Source: Halobacteriovoraceae bacterium
Lineage (GTDB): Bacteria; Bdellovibrionota; Bacteriovoracia; Bacteriovoracales; Bacteriovoracaceae
DNA: 64,000 nucleotides
Direction of reading: 5' to 3'
Assembly: GCA_002713145.1 (NCBI GenBank)
Contig: PAVS01000006.1
Coordinates: forward strand, 34,799 to 98,798
Part shown: piece by piece, positions 16,924 through 25,474 of the stretch
Numbering within the stretch: position 1 is the first letter of the stretch
Layout of the letters: each line of letters begins with the position of its first letter
Translations under genes and position numbers: made by a program
The notes under the pieces: model-generated
What the model was told of the DNA's origin: nothing
The model's input: only the letters and a program-made list of their open reading frames with translations
Database searches by the model: none

Positions 16924-18153
16924 TTGCCAAAACCTACTTATATAAAAACGTTCAAAAAAGGTGAAATCATCTGCAAAGAAGGTGAGCGAGGTAAATGCGC
17001 CTATCTTTTAGAACATGGAAGAGTAGAGGTGCTCACTCAGCATCATGATAAGCTCACTCGCGTGGCGATCATTGGGGCCGGTGAGATTTTTGGTGAAATG
17101 GCGGTGCTCAATAGTACTGTGCGCTCTGCAACCATCAGGGCGTTGGATGACTGCGAAGTCGTGGAAATCTCAAAAAGCTCTCTTAAAGAAAGAATTGATG
17201 AATCAGATGATATTGTTAAATATTTAGTGCAGGTTTTAATTGGGCGTCTCAGAGAGTCTTTGAAATTTGTAGACGAAACTTCACCCATGGATGATAAAAC
17301 CACCAGCACTCTCATTGATATCCAAAATTTTAAGAAAACTCAGGAAGTGGTTGAGAAGATAAAGTTAGAAAAATCCCTGAAAAGTGCCTTAGAGAATGAT
17401 GAATTTGCTGTTAACTATCAACCCATCGTTGACCTTGAATCTTCTGAAGTCGCTGGCTTTGAGGCTCTTATGCGTTGGAATAGTCCAGAAAGAGGAGTCG
17501 TACGACCAGATATTTTTATGGGATTAGCTGAAGAGACGTCTCTTATCATTCCCATGGGACAATGGATTATTAAAAAAGTTTGTTACGACTATGCAAGACT
17601 CAAAAAGAAAATGAAGGCAGCAGGTCGCTATCATTCCAAGCTTTTTGTCAGTATAAACGTGGCGGTTAAACAGTTTAATGATCCCAAACTTTTTGAAGTG
17701 CTAGATCAAGCGACTCAAAAATATGGACTTGAACCAAGTGAAATTAAATTAGAAATTACTGAACGTGTTCTTATCGCTGGAGATTATGTTTTTGAATGGA
17801 TCAAAAAAGCCAGATCAAAAGGCTATTCAGTTGCACTCGATGATTTTGGAACGGGGTATTCTTCCTTAAGTTATCTTGCAAATCTAGATGTGAATAATAT
17901 TAAAATTGATAAATCATTCGTGGATAAAATGACAAAGGATCGCAAAACGTTTGCTATCGTAAAGTCAATTATTCAACTCTCACACGCCTTAGAGATGACA
18001 GTCATTGCTGAAGGAATTGAAGATCTCAAAGAATATTCAGTTCTTAAAAAACTAGGGTGTAATTTCATGCAAGGATATTACTTTAGTAAACCTTTGACTC
18101 TTACCGACACCATTATCCTGATGACAGGAAAAGAAGTTAAAAAAGCAGCCTAA
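16924..18153 (+). CDS. cNMP-binding domain + EAL domain, cyclic-di-GMP phosphodiesterase
   Basis: 409 residues, cytoplasmic. Residues 5-110 form a cyclic-nucleotide-binding (CRP-like) domain with GEIFGEMAVLN and a following RSATIRA core. A linker leads to an EAL domain (about 150-400) that keeps all key residues: FEALMRW, SINVAV, KLEITE, DDFGTGYSS, IKIDKSF, AEGIED and MQGYYFS. It should therefore be an active c-di-GMP phosphodiesterase, possibly gated by a nucleotide bound to the N-terminal domain. The start is TTG 16924 behind GAGGAG. A near-perfect sigma-28 promoter upstream ties expression to the flagellar regulon, fitting a motility switch that lowers c-di-GMP. Confidence 0.93.
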   Translation: MPKPTYIKTFKKGEIICKEGERGKCAYLLEHGRVEVLTQHHDKLTRVAIIGAGEIFGEMAVLNSTVRSATIRALDDCEVVEISKSSLKERIDESDDIVKYLVQVLIGRLRESLKFVDETSPMDDKTTSTLIDIQNFKKTQEVVEKIKLEKSLKSALENDEFAVNYQPIVDLESSEVAGFEALMRWNSPERGVVRPDIFMGLAEETSLIIPMGQWIIKKVCYDYARLKKKMKAAGRYHSKLFVSINVAVKQFNDPKLFEVLDQATQKYGLEPSEIKLEITERVLIAGDYVFEWIKKARSKGYSVALDDFGTGYSSLSYLANLDVNNIKIDKSFVDKMTKDRKTFAIVKSIIQLSHALEMTVIAEGIEDLKEYSVLKKLGCNFMQGYYFSKPLTLTDTIILMTGKEVKKAA

Positions 18154-18222
18154 TTTACTTGAATTTTGATTTTCTCTATTAAAAGTTCTAATACTATAAG
18201 GAGAATTCAAAAAAGGGTAAAT

Positions 18223-19017
18223 ATGAATTGTTTAAATGTCGCTATGGCACTCATTGTATTTTTGTATAGCTGGGCCATAGCATCCGAAGAAAAATATCCT
18301 AAAGGCTTTACCTCCGCTCCTTATTACGAACAATTATGGGAGAGTTTCAAAACAGATGACTGTGAAGTCTATAACACTCAGAATAGTAACGAAGACGAGT
18401 TAAGGGCCAGAGGTTTTCGGCGCTGTAAAGATAATAGTGTCAGTTTTATCCAGCCTAAATCCCGGGGTCTAGGTGGCTGGGAAGGCAAATGCGGTCAAAC
18501 TTTTGGGGCCAACACTGTCTATTATACCTGCAAGAAAATAGTAACTCCTGCAAAATATTTTAAAAGGTTTTTTAGAGATATCACCCCAGGGGTTCACCCC
18601 CAAACTCTCAGCCGTGGACTTAATGAGGTTTTTCAAACCCTCAAAGGGTGCCCTGAATTCTCGAAGGTTCAATGGAGCTCAAAGCATGCCGGTCACACGG
18701 AAGGTTTTATCGCCCAAGTGAAACAACATATCATTCCTCGTTACTCCCATATCAACCAACTGCAAATTTCTAGAAACGGAAAAACTTATTTAAGAAATCC
18801 CGTTGCCGCATTGATCGTGAATCCAGGAGCTGAATATCTTCACTGGGTGGCCATCGTAGATGTTGTGACAAAAAAAAATCAATGTCATTTTGTAGTCAAT
18901 CATTGGGATAATCAATATACTGTTCCTTGTTACAGATTGGCCGAATGGTCTAGAAGTGTAGGGCGTATGTACCCCATTATTTTAAATTCTTATACCTTTG
19001 TGAGTTATCATGATTAA
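18223..19017 (+). CDS. Exported C39-like papain-fold cysteine peptidase candidate
   Basis: 264 residues with a signal peptide (about 1-20, ending AIA). The mature part shows a papain-like order: Cys90 in KCGQTFGAN (compare CGPTSLAN of C39 peptidases), His207 in PGAEYLHWVAIVDV, and a third residue in VVNHWDNQY (Asn226 or Asp229). C39-like proteins are cysteine peptidases or related hydrolases. Several other Cys suggest disulfides. I chose ATG 18223 because AAAGGG lies upstream and the signal peptide starts there. The last eight bases overlap the start of lgt, so the two are coupled. The match is my own motif alignment, not a database result. Confidence 0.68.
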   Translation: MNCLNVAMALIVFLYSWAIASEEKYPKGFTSAPYYEQLWESFKTDDCEVYNTQNSNEDELRARGFRRCKDNSVSFIQPKSRGLGGWEGKCGQTFGANTVYYTCKKIVTPAKYFKRFFRDITPGVHPQTLSRGLNEVFQTLKGCPEFSKVQWSSKHAGHTEGFIAQVKQHIIPRYSHINQLQISRNGKTYLRNPVAALIVNPGAEYLHWVAIVDVVTKKNQCHFVVNHWDNQYTVPCYRLAEWSRSVGRMYPIILNSYTFVSYHD

Positions 19018-19801
19018 CTGGAATGTTGACCCAGAACTAATAAGCCTAGGCCCCATATCAATTCGATACTATAGCTTAGCTTTTATAGCTGGCTTCTTTT
19101 TTGGTGAGAGATACGTTTCTCGTTATATGCAAAAAAAAGGTTTTACCAAAGATGAGGTGGGAAAGCTTTTCGTTCATATGCTCACGGGAACAATAGTAGG
19201 GGCAAGGCTTGGGCACTGTCTCTTTTATGAACCAGGCTATTATTTCAGCAACCCACTTAAAATTTTATATGTCTGGGAAGGTGGACTGGCCAGCCATGGT
19301 GGTTTTTTAGGGGTTATGATTGGGGTTTGGCTCTTTAATCGCAATGTTAAGAAAATAGATTATCTGTGGCTACTAGATTTAGTCGCCGCACCCTCTCTCA
19401 TCACTGGTGCTTATATTAGACTGGGAAATCTTATGAACTCAGAGATATTAGGTCATCCGGTTGATCCAGATAAAATTCCTTGGGCTTTTGTTTTTGAACG
19501 AGTCGATAATATTCCTAGGCATCCGGCTCAGCTTTATGAGTCTTTTGGGTATCTCATTGTCTCTCTTATAGTATTTTATCTTTATAAAAAATATCATGAG
19601 ATATGGCCTAAGGGACGTTTTGTGGGAATCATTTTGCTAGGGGGAATGAGCTGGCGATTTTTCACAGAGTTTTTTAAAGACAATCAAGTGGCTTTTGAAA
19701 ATGAAATGGTGCTTAATATGGGACAGGTTTTAAGTATCCCAATGGCCATCATCGGGATACTTCTTATTTTTAGACAACAAGTCTTTGGTAAAAAGTCCTA
19801 A
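19010..19801 (+). CDS. lgt: Prolipoprotein diacylglyceryl transferase
   Basis: 263 residues with about seven membrane segments. Lgt transfers diacylglyceryl from phosphatidylglycerol to the lipobox Cys of prolipoproteins, the first step of lipoprotein maturation in the inner membrane. Family motifs seen are YSLAFIAGF in TM1, GTIVGARLGHCLFY (with the conserved Arg), WEGGLASHGGFLG (the conserved H-G-G), RLGNLMNSEILG, and RHPAQLYES in the second half, with GRFVGIILLG. Length and order match the family. The substrates probably include the lipoproteins encoded nearby. It overlaps the C39-like gene by eight bases and shares a CTAA stop with the convergent ppiC. Confidence 0.97.
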   Translation: MINWNVDPELISLGPISIRYYSLAFIAGFFFGERYVSRYMQKKGFTKDEVGKLFVHMLTGTIVGARLGHCLFYEPGYYFSNPLKILYVWEGGLASHGGFLGVMIGVWLFNRNVKKIDYLWLLDLVAAPSLITGAYIRLGNLMNSEILGHPVDPDKIPWAFVFERVDNIPRHPAQLYESFGYLIVSLIVFYLYKKYHEIWPKGRFVGIILLGGMSWRFFTEFFKDNQVAFENEMVLNMGQVLSIPMAIIGILLIFRQQVFGKKS

Positions 19802-20067
19802 GCTGTTCTATGGATGAGATGATATCCAAATTGAGTTTGAACTGGGGCAGAAGTTTTTCCCACCTCAAGGTCTAATACTGCTTCCTCAAATGGTTTAACC
19901 ATCATACCTTTAGAGAAAAGACCTAAATCTCCTCCGTTTTTTCCAGATGGACATTTAGAATATTCTTGAGCCAATTTCTCAAAACTCTCACCACTCTCCA
20001 TCTTTTTTAATAAGTCATTTGCTTCGAATTCTTGATCGACAAGAATATGTTTTGCTCCTAATTGCAT
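19798..20067 (-). CDS. ppiC: Parvulin-type peptidyl-prolyl isomerase
   Basis: 89 residues, no signal peptide, a single parvulin domain. Seen are AKHILV at the start, EKLAQEYSKCPSGKNGGDLGLFSKGMMV in the middle, and FGYHLIHR at the end; these are the conserved parvulin strands with the two active-site His and Cys. It should catalyse cis-trans isomerisation of prolyl bonds in the cytoplasm. The ATG has a strong GAGGAG. It lies 12 bases after the lipoprotein gene in the same operon, and its stop overlaps that of lgt by four bases. Confidence 0.95.
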   Translation of the reverse strand: MQLGAKHILVDQEFEANDLLKKMESGESFEKLAQEYSKCPSGKNGGDLGLFSKGMMVKPFEEAVLDLEVGKTSAPVQTQFGYHLIHRTA

Positions 20068-20079
20068 AAATGCTCCTCT

Positions 20080-20883
20080 TTAATCATTATACTTATGTTC
20101 TATAAAGCTTTCTAAAAGATCATCGATAAAATTGAGTTTATCCTGAAGATGCTCTTTTTGCTTCTTTGTCATTTTTTTTAACACGCCAAAGACGGCATTA
20201 CTAACATTTTTGTATGATTCAGAATTTTGTAGTTTTTTTAAGTGAGTGGTATCCGTAAAAAGTTTGATAAATAGTTGCTGTCTTTGAGAGGGGTCTCTTT
20301 TATATATCTCTTTTATTTCTTTATATTGATATTCTTTGTGTTGCAGCAAAAATGTTGAAATCTGCAAGAGGTGGGGTTGTTGTTTTTTGATCATCAGCTT
20401 TTGAGTGGGAGACAACTCTCCTAAGAACTCTTCACACTTATCGATAAACTTCTCATGCTGCTTTTTCTTATTAATCTTTTTTTTGTTTTTTTTGATTTGT
20501 TTTTCAATGGTAGCGAGAAAAGGCTTTTGTTGTTTTTCAGTAAGTTCAGCTAAGTATTTGGCCAAGGTGGCAAAAACTTTTTGGTTCCCCGTCTTGTAGG
20601 CTTGTCCAAGTGTTGTGATAATTTCTTTTTTGGGAAGTCCATCCACATTATCAGTATGTCTTAAAATGATTCTTAACTGAGACTTTAGGATTTTGGCTTC
20701 AGGCTTAATCTCATCGAGAAGCTTTTTTACATCCTCTCTGAGGAGATCCTCTTGCTTAACATAGAGACCTAGTCGATCTGCTGTTTTGTAGGTAATAAGC
20801 CAGTCGAGTTTACCAATAAAAAGTGAGCCTAAACTGCATGAGATGATAAGTAAGAAAGGGGTTAGGAAAAAGAGTTTCTTCAT
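20080..20883 (-). CDS. DUF6279-like lipoprotein
   Basis: 267 residues with a lipoprotein signal (LLIISC, Cys16). The start of the mature part (FIGKLDWLITYKTADRLGLY) matches the DUF6279 lipoprotein pattern, which begins with a N/L-DWL segment. The rest is all-helical, very Lys-rich and likely periplasmic. The function of the family is unknown. The ATG overlaps the stop of trhA by four bases (ATGA), so the three genes trhA, this one and ppiC form one operon. Confidence 0.78.
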   Translation of the reverse strand: MKKLFFLTPFLLIISCSLGSLFIGKLDWLITYKTADRLGLYVKQEDLLREDVKKLLDEIKPEAKILKSQLRIILRHTDNVDGLPKKEIITTLGQAYKTGNQKVFATLAKYLAELTEKQQKPFLATIEKQIKKNKKKINKKKQHEKFIDKCEEFLGELSPTQKLMIKKQQPHLLQISTFLLQHKEYQYKEIKEIYKRDPSQRQQLFIKLFTDTTHLKKLQNSESYKNVSNAVFGVLKKMTKKQKEHLQDKLNFIDDLLESFIEHKYND

Positions 20884-21524
20884 ATGGTATGGTAGATAGC
20901 GGCAAAATGGCAGCTAGCTCCCAGTAAAACGAATAAATGCCAAATACCATGGTTATAGGGAAGCTTTTTCATTATATAAAATATCACTCCTACACTATAC
21001 AGCAGCCCTCCCAAAATTAATAAATTAAAGGCGAGCCTAGGCATATGATCTAGCATTTGTCCTTTGGCCAATAGACACATTAGCCCAAAAGAAAAATAGA
21101 ACGTCAGGGACAGAACTTGATTCTTAAATTGAGATAAAAATTTATAGACGATACCAAAGGCGACTAAAAACCAAACTAAAGCAAGAAAGTGATATTTGTA
21201 ATCCGAGACCATATTAATAACAATAAAAGGGGTGTAACACCCTCCCATAAAGAAGAAAATACTCGCATGATCTATTTTTTTTAATATCTTTCTGCGTCTT
21301 TCATTTTTTGTATTATGGTAAAGAGAAGAGGCGCTAAAAACAGTGATAAAAGAAAGTCCATAGATGAGGTAGCTTACAATTTGAGCAAGACTGCTTTGGT
21401 CGTAGTTTTTCAGCAGGAGAATTGCGACAAATATGGCTCCAAGCACCACTCCCGGTATATGGGTGATGACATTAACTATTTCTTCTCTTGGACTGCATTC
21501 GATTATCTTTTGATTTTTTCTCAT
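20880..21524 (-). CDS. trhA: Hemolysin III / PAQR-family membrane protein
   Basis: 214 residues with seven predicted membrane segments. Hallmarks of the TrhA/HlyIII family are SPREEIVNVITHIPGV at the N-terminus, SSLYHNTKN after TM2, KIDHASIFFFMGGCYTPF (metal-site Asp and His region), and GIWHLFVLLGASCHF near the C-terminus, with the last His residues completing a zinc-binding-like site. Proteins of this group affect membrane energetics; hydrolase activity is suspected in the wider PAQR family. The first gene of the operon, its ATG lacks a Shine-Dalgarno and has TAAAAT 6 nt upstream. Confidence 0.94.
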   Translation of the reverse strand: MRKNQKIIECSPREEIVNVITHIPGVVLGAIFVAILLLKNYDQSSLAQIVSYLIYGLSFITVFSASSLYHNTKNERRRKILKKIDHASIFFFMGGCYTPFIVINMVSDYKYHFLALVWFLVAFGIVYKFLSQFKNQVLSLTFYFSFGLMCLLAKGQMLDHMPRLAFNLLILGGLLYSVGVIFYIMKKLPYNHGIWHLFVLLGASCHFAAIYHTI

Positions 21525-21530
21525 ACCTGT

Positions 21531-21561
21531 ATTTTACCAAACTTTATAAAAATGAAGACAA
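21531..21561 (-). promoter_or_regulatory. Predicted promoter giving a leaderless trhA mRNA
   Basis: Minus strand: TAAAAT (21531-21536) exactly 6 nt before the trhA ATG. The nearest -35-like hexamer, TTGTCT (21556-21561), is 19 nt away, longer than ideal. Confidence 0.42.
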
Positions 21562-21738
21562 GTAATTTGATTCGCACTGCGTAAATTGTGGAGAAAGTAT
21601 TAATGCATAAGCGCTGTCTAAGGGATTTATGTCTTATGTTTAAGTTATGCTTATGTGTAATATTATTTTTGCTTAAAACCTTTTGCTTTTTTAAACCTAT
21701 TTTGGAACAATTTTTGTCAACTACTACAAGAGGGAATT

Positions 21739-22809
21739 ATGAATCTGAAATTAATGACATTAACTTTGTTAACACTTACACAGTTAGCATTTTCGGCCGG
21801 CAACATAAAGTCAGATGTAAATATTTCCATCATGACTTATAATTTAGAGAACTTATTTGATAATAAGCATGATAAAGGTAAAGAAGACTGGACCTGGCTA
21901 CCTCTCAAAGTCAAACAAAACTCTAAAGAAGTTCAGGCTTATTGCCACTCTATGACCAATGACTATTACAAGAGAAGCTGTCTCGAACTGGATTGGTCTG
22001 ATGACATTCTCAATAAAAAGATAAAAAACCTATCCAAAGTCATCACACAGTATAATAACGGTCAAGGAGCTGATATCGTTGTTTTCCAAGAAGTGGAAAA
22101 TGTGAATATCTTAAAAGAACTTGTTGATAAAGGTCTAAAAAATCTTGGTTATCGCTATATCGCCCTCAAAGAAGGTCCTGATACCAGAGGGATTGATGTT
22201 GGGATGATTTCTAAAATCAGAGTCACTTCAAAAAGACTTTATAAAATCAATCTCAAGCCTCACAGTCATCGAACGACCCGTGGTATTTTGAAAGTTAATT
22301 TTAAACATAGAAATAAAAGAATCACTGTATTTGCCAATCATTGGCCCAGTCAAGGTAATAACGATTACACCCGTCTCAAAGCCTCTGAAGTGCTAAGAGA
22401 TCTTACTGATCGCACTCGTGCTGACTTAGTGGTTGCGACAGGAGACTTTAATACCCTCCACGATGATATGCCGCATGGTCTTAATCGAAATATCTATCCT
22501 ATTTATGAAGATGTGGAAGAAAAAGCAAGAAAGGTGGCCAGAATAAAAGCTCCAGGCACACACTGGTACCGAGGTCATTGGGAATCACTGGATAAAATTT
22601 TCGTCCTTAAAAAATCCCTGAGAAAAGCCAAAGTCAACTATAAGAGCTTCGATATTTTGTACCACGACTTCATGCTCAAAGATCTTGAATGGGAAGACTT
22701 TGATACTGGAGCAATCAATTTTGACGAAGATATTCCTAGCCGTTTTAATACTAAAACAGGTGAAGGATTTTCTGATCATCTTCCAGTCGCTGTTACCATA
22801 AGTTTATAG
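21739..22809 (+). CDS. Secreted endonuclease/exonuclease/phosphatase-family nuclease
   Basis: 356 residues with a signal peptide (ending AFSA). All core motifs of the EEP (DNase I-like) superfamily are present in order: MTYNLENLFD (Asn), VVFQEVEN (Glu, metal), FANHWPSQG (His), ATGDFNTLHDD (Asp and Asn), and GFSDHLPVA (Asp-His). It should be a metal-dependent nuclease or phosphodiesterase acting outside the cytoplasm. AGAGGG precedes the ATG. The next gene starts one base after its stop, so the secreted NADAR protein is co-translated with it. Confidence 0.93.
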   Translation: MNLKLMTLTLLTLTQLAFSAGNIKSDVNISIMTYNLENLFDNKHDKGKEDWTWLPLKVKQNSKEVQAYCHSMTNDYYKRSCLELDWSDDILNKKIKNLSKVITQYNNGQGADIVVFQEVENVNILKELVDKGLKNLGYRYIALKEGPDTRGIDVGMISKIRVTSKRLYKINLKPHSHRTTRGILKVNFKHRNKRITVFANHWPSQGNNDYTRLKASEVLRDLTDRTRADLVVATGDFNTLHDDMPHGLNRNIYPIYEDVEEKARKVARIKAPGTHWYRGHWESLDKIFVLKKSLRKAKVNYKSFDILYHDFMLKDLEWEDFDTGAINFDEDIPSRFNTKTGEGFSDHLPVAVTISL

Positions 22810-22810
22810 T

Positions 22811-23470
22811 ATGAAGCTGAATCTTGTTTGCGTTTTAATTTTATTTGGACTGGGCCTGGCCCAAGCAAGCGAGAAACGAGATTACCCTGCTCATTGGTGG
22901 GAGAAAGTTCCTGAAAGTCAAAGACAAGGGAGCTGGGAAATACTTCCTCATGAAGCAAAAAAAGGAGAGCTCATTCTCTCCAAAAGAAATGAATTAGGTC
23001 AATTTTCAAATTTCGGACACACTCCCTTTATTTTAGATGGAGTTGAGTATGCTTCTGTAGAAGCCTTATGGCAGATGATGAAATACCCAGATGTCTATGA
23101 TCTTGATGACCCACGAATAAAGATTGATTATCCTTATTCAAGGCTTGAAGTTATAGAGATGTTTGGTTTTGAGGCTAAAAAAGCTGGGGATCTTGCGAAT
23201 GAAATCAATAAACAGCATGGCTTTGACTTTGTTAGTTACCAAGGACATAAATTTGATTACAAGGATAGGGGAGCCGGTTCAGAGCACCATTATCAAATCA
23301 TAAGAAAAGCACTTATTGCTAAGGTTTTCCAAAATAACCATTTAAAGCAACTGCTTTTAAAAACCAAAGGGCTCATCCTTAAACCCGATCATCATCAAGG
23401 TGAGAATAGACCCAAGTCTTATTTTTATCATGAAATACTCATGGATATTCGAGATAATATTCTAAAATAA
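22811..23470 (+). CDS. Secreted NADAR-domain protein (YbiA-like N-glycosidase)
   Basis: 219 residues. The signal peptide (about 1-18, ending QAS) is unusual because NADAR proteins are normally cytoplasmic. The NADAR core is recognisable: GQFSNFGHTPFILDG (family L-SNF---PF), YASVEALWQMMKYP (family SVEH-YQA-K, with the conserved Glu), and a C-terminal helix pair ending LLLKTKGLILKP. Family members split N-glycosidic bonds in ADP-ribose-like or riboflavin-pathway compounds, and some remove ADP-ribose from DNA. It is coupled to the upstream nuclease (stop TAG, one base, ATG). A possible role is processing of released nucleotides or ADP-ribosylated nucleic acid outside the cytoplasm, which is inference. 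Confidence 0.8.
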   Translation: MKLNLVCVLILFGLGLAQASEKRDYPAHWWEKVPESQRQGSWEILPHEAKKGELILSKRNELGQFSNFGHTPFILDGVEYASVEALWQMMKYPDVYDLDDPRIKIDYPYSRLEVIEMFGFEAKKAGDLANEINKQHGFDFVSYQGHKFDYKDRGAGSEHHYQIIRKALIAKVFQNNHLKQLLLKTKGLILKPDHHQGENRPKSYFYHEILMDIRDNILK

Positions 23471-23815
23471 ATCGAAAATAATACTAATGATTAAGATTGC
23501 GAATAAAGAGCTAAAAAATAGGGTTTCTCTAAATCTACTTTGAATGAGTTGATATTTAAAAATTTGCTTTTGAGAAGGTGGCTTTCCAGTCACATCAAGG
23601 AGATGCTTTGTTACACTTGATTTTATTCTTTTTTGGTAAGCTTTTTCATTTTCTGTAATTAACCTAAAAGCAAATAGTCCAATGATAAAAAAATAAGGGA
23701 TATAAGGAATATTTTGAACATATATACCTAAGGCAATAAGCGGAAGAAAGATAACTAAGAGATACCAAAAAAGAGTTTTAAACTGGGTTTTTAGAGTATA
23801 TAAAACTAAATGCAT
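23462..23815 (-). CDS. Small membrane protein of unknown function
   Basis: 117 residues. Two adjacent hydrophobic segments (about 14-35 and 38-55) and a C-terminal one (about 95-115) are separated by a charged cytoplasmic loop (KAYQKRIKSSVTKHLL). No family is recognised. The 3' end overlaps the convergent NADAR gene by nine bases. The ATG has no Shine-Dalgarno; a promoter lies in the position for a leaderless transcript. Confidence 0.72.
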   Translation of the reverse strand: MHLVLYTLKTQFKTLFWYLLVIFLPLIALGIYVQNIPYIPYFFIIGLFAFRLITENEKAYQKRIKSSVTKHLLDVTGKPPSQKQIFKYQLIQSRFRETLFFSSLFAILIISIIFDLF

Positions 23816-23821
23816 ATATCT

Positions 23822-23849
23822 ATTATGAATTTAAACTGAAACTTGTAAA
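23822..23849 (-). promoter_or_regulatory. Predicted sigma-70 promoter giving a leaderless mRNA
   Basis: Minus strand: TTTACA (23844-23849, 5/6), 16-nt spacer, CATAAT (23822-23827, 5/6), then 6 nt to the ATG at 23815. It shares the short divergent region with the ABC-F gene at 23871. Confidence 0.55.
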
Positions 23850-23870
23850 GCATAATTCAATAAGGGCCAC

Positions 23871-25472
23871 ATGTTAAATATTTCTAATGTAAGTAAAATA
23901 TTAGGCGGAGAGACTCTCTATCAGGGAGCAAGCTTTCAAATCAACCCTGGGGAAAAAGTGGGACTTGTTGGACCCAATGGCTCAGGTAAAACATCACTCT
24001 TTCGTATGATTATTGGTGAAGAGTCACCAGATACTGGCCAAATAAGTCTCTCTGATGGGGCGACGATGGCCTATTTTTCCCAGAATGTAGGAGAGTTAAA
24101 AGGACAATCAGCTCTCTCAGAGGTTATTAGCGGTAATGCTGAATTAAAAACACTTCAGCAACAACTAGATCATTATCAAACAAAACTTAGTGACCCTGAA
24201 ATGGACCCGGATGAGATGAACTCTATCTTAGAACAGATGGGTGAAGTTCAAACAAAATTTGAAAAGATGGGGGGCTATGACATAGAGGTGAGGGCCGAAG
24301 AGGTTCTGACGGGTTTGGGGATAACTCCTGAGCTTCATCACCAAGACCTTGCACTGTTTAGTGGAGGATGGAAGATGCGTATTGCCTTGGCCAAAGTCTT
24401 AGTTATTAATCCAGATATTATTATCATGGATGAGCCTACTAACTATCTTGATATGGAAACTATTCTCTGGTTAGAAAATTGGCTGATTAATTATAAAGGC
24501 GCCATCTTTATGACAACTCACGATCGTGATTTTATGAATAATGTATGTAAAAAGATTGTTGAGATTAATTTTAAAAAGGTGACGGTCTATTCGGGTAATT
24601 TCGATTTTTATGAAAAAGAAAGAGAAGTGAGACGCTCACAAATTATCGCTGAACATTCGAGACAACAAGACATGCTGGCCAAAGAAGAAGAATTTATTGC
24701 CAGGTTTAAGGCGAGAGCTTCTCATGCCGCTCAAGTTCAATCGAGAATAAAGAAAATAGAAAAAATTGAACGCATTGAAATACCCCCTGAAGAAGATAAG
24801 ATTAGTTTTGAATTTCCTGTGCCGCCGAGAGGCTCTGATGATGTTATTTCACTTACAAATGTTGCTAAGAGTTGGGGGGATCATCTGGTGTTTGAGAATT
24901 TAGATGCACTGGTAAAAAGAAGTGAGAAAATTGCAGTGGTAGGTGTGAACGGTGCAGGTAAGTCAACCCTCTTAAAGGTCATTGGAGGAGACACCGAGGC
25001 AACTCAAGGTGAGGTCAAAATAGGTCCATCGATTAAAATTGGTTATTTTAGTCAATACTCTCTAGAGGTCCTTAATCCTGAGAACACAGTCTATGACCAA
25101 ATAAGATCGGAGCTTCCCGAAGTAAGTGATGGCTATATAAGAAATTTACTTGCTGCTTTTTTGTTTCGCGGTGATGATGTCTTAAAAAAAATCAAATATC
25201 TCTCTGGTGGTGAGAAAAGTAGGCTTGTATTGTCCAAAATTTTGAATCAGAAAAATAACCTGCTCATTTTGGATGAACCTACCAACCATTTGGATATGGC
25301 GAGTAGGGAACTTTTACTGGAAGCTTTGAAAACTTATCAGGGAACGATACTTTTTGTAAGCCACGACCGGCACTTTTTACATGAGCTGGGGGAAAAAGTT
25401 TTTGAGGTCTCCAAAGGGTCGATTCAAATTTATCCCGGTAATTACCGCTATTACCTAGAGAAAACGGCCTAA
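23871..25472 (+). CDS. ABC-F family ATPase, both ATP sites intact
   Basis: 533 residues, two ABC domains, no membrane segments. Both Walker A motifs are complete (GPNGSGKTS and GVNGAGKST), as are the Walker B motifs (IIMDEPTNYLD and LLILDEPTNHLD) and signatures (FSGGWKMRI and LSGGEKSRL). The linker has the basic ARASHAAQVQSRIKK segment that contacts the ribosome in ABC-F proteins. A role in translation is likely, distinct from the degenerate ABC-F at 15.2-16.8 kb. AAGGG lies upstream of the ATG. The 3' end meets the convergent PilZ gene with only two bases between the stops. Confidence 0.95.
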   Translation: MLNISNVSKILGGETLYQGASFQINPGEKVGLVGPNGSGKTSLFRMIIGEESPDTGQISLSDGATMAYFSQNVGELKGQSALSEVISGNAELKTLQQQLDHYQTKLSDPEMDPDEMNSILEQMGEVQTKFEKMGGYDIEVRAEEVLTGLGITPELHHQDLALFSGGWKMRIALAKVLVINPDIIIMDEPTNYLDMETILWLENWLINYKGAIFMTTHDRDFMNNVCKKIVEINFKKVTVYSGNFDFYEKEREVRRSQIIAEHSRQQDMLAKEEEFIARFKARASHAAQVQSRIKKIEKIERIEIPPEEDKISFEFPVPPRGSDDVISLTNVAKSWGDHLVFENLDALVKRSEKIAVVGVNGAGKSTLLKVIGGDTEATQGEVKIGPSIKIGYFSQYSLEVLNPENTVYDQIRSELPEVSDGYIRNLLAAFLFRGDDVLKKIKYLSGGEKSRLVLSKILNQKNNLLILDEPTNHLDMASRELLLEALKTYQGTILFVSHDRHFLHELGEKVFEVSKGSIQIYPGNYRYYLEKTA

Positions 25473-25474
25473 CT

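Noticed and set aside
21603..21842. Reading frame upstream of and overlapping the EEP nuclease
   Set aside because: Although GGAG lies upstream, it overlaps the well-supported nuclease start by about 100 bases and its sequence is Cys/Leu/Phe-rich without features.
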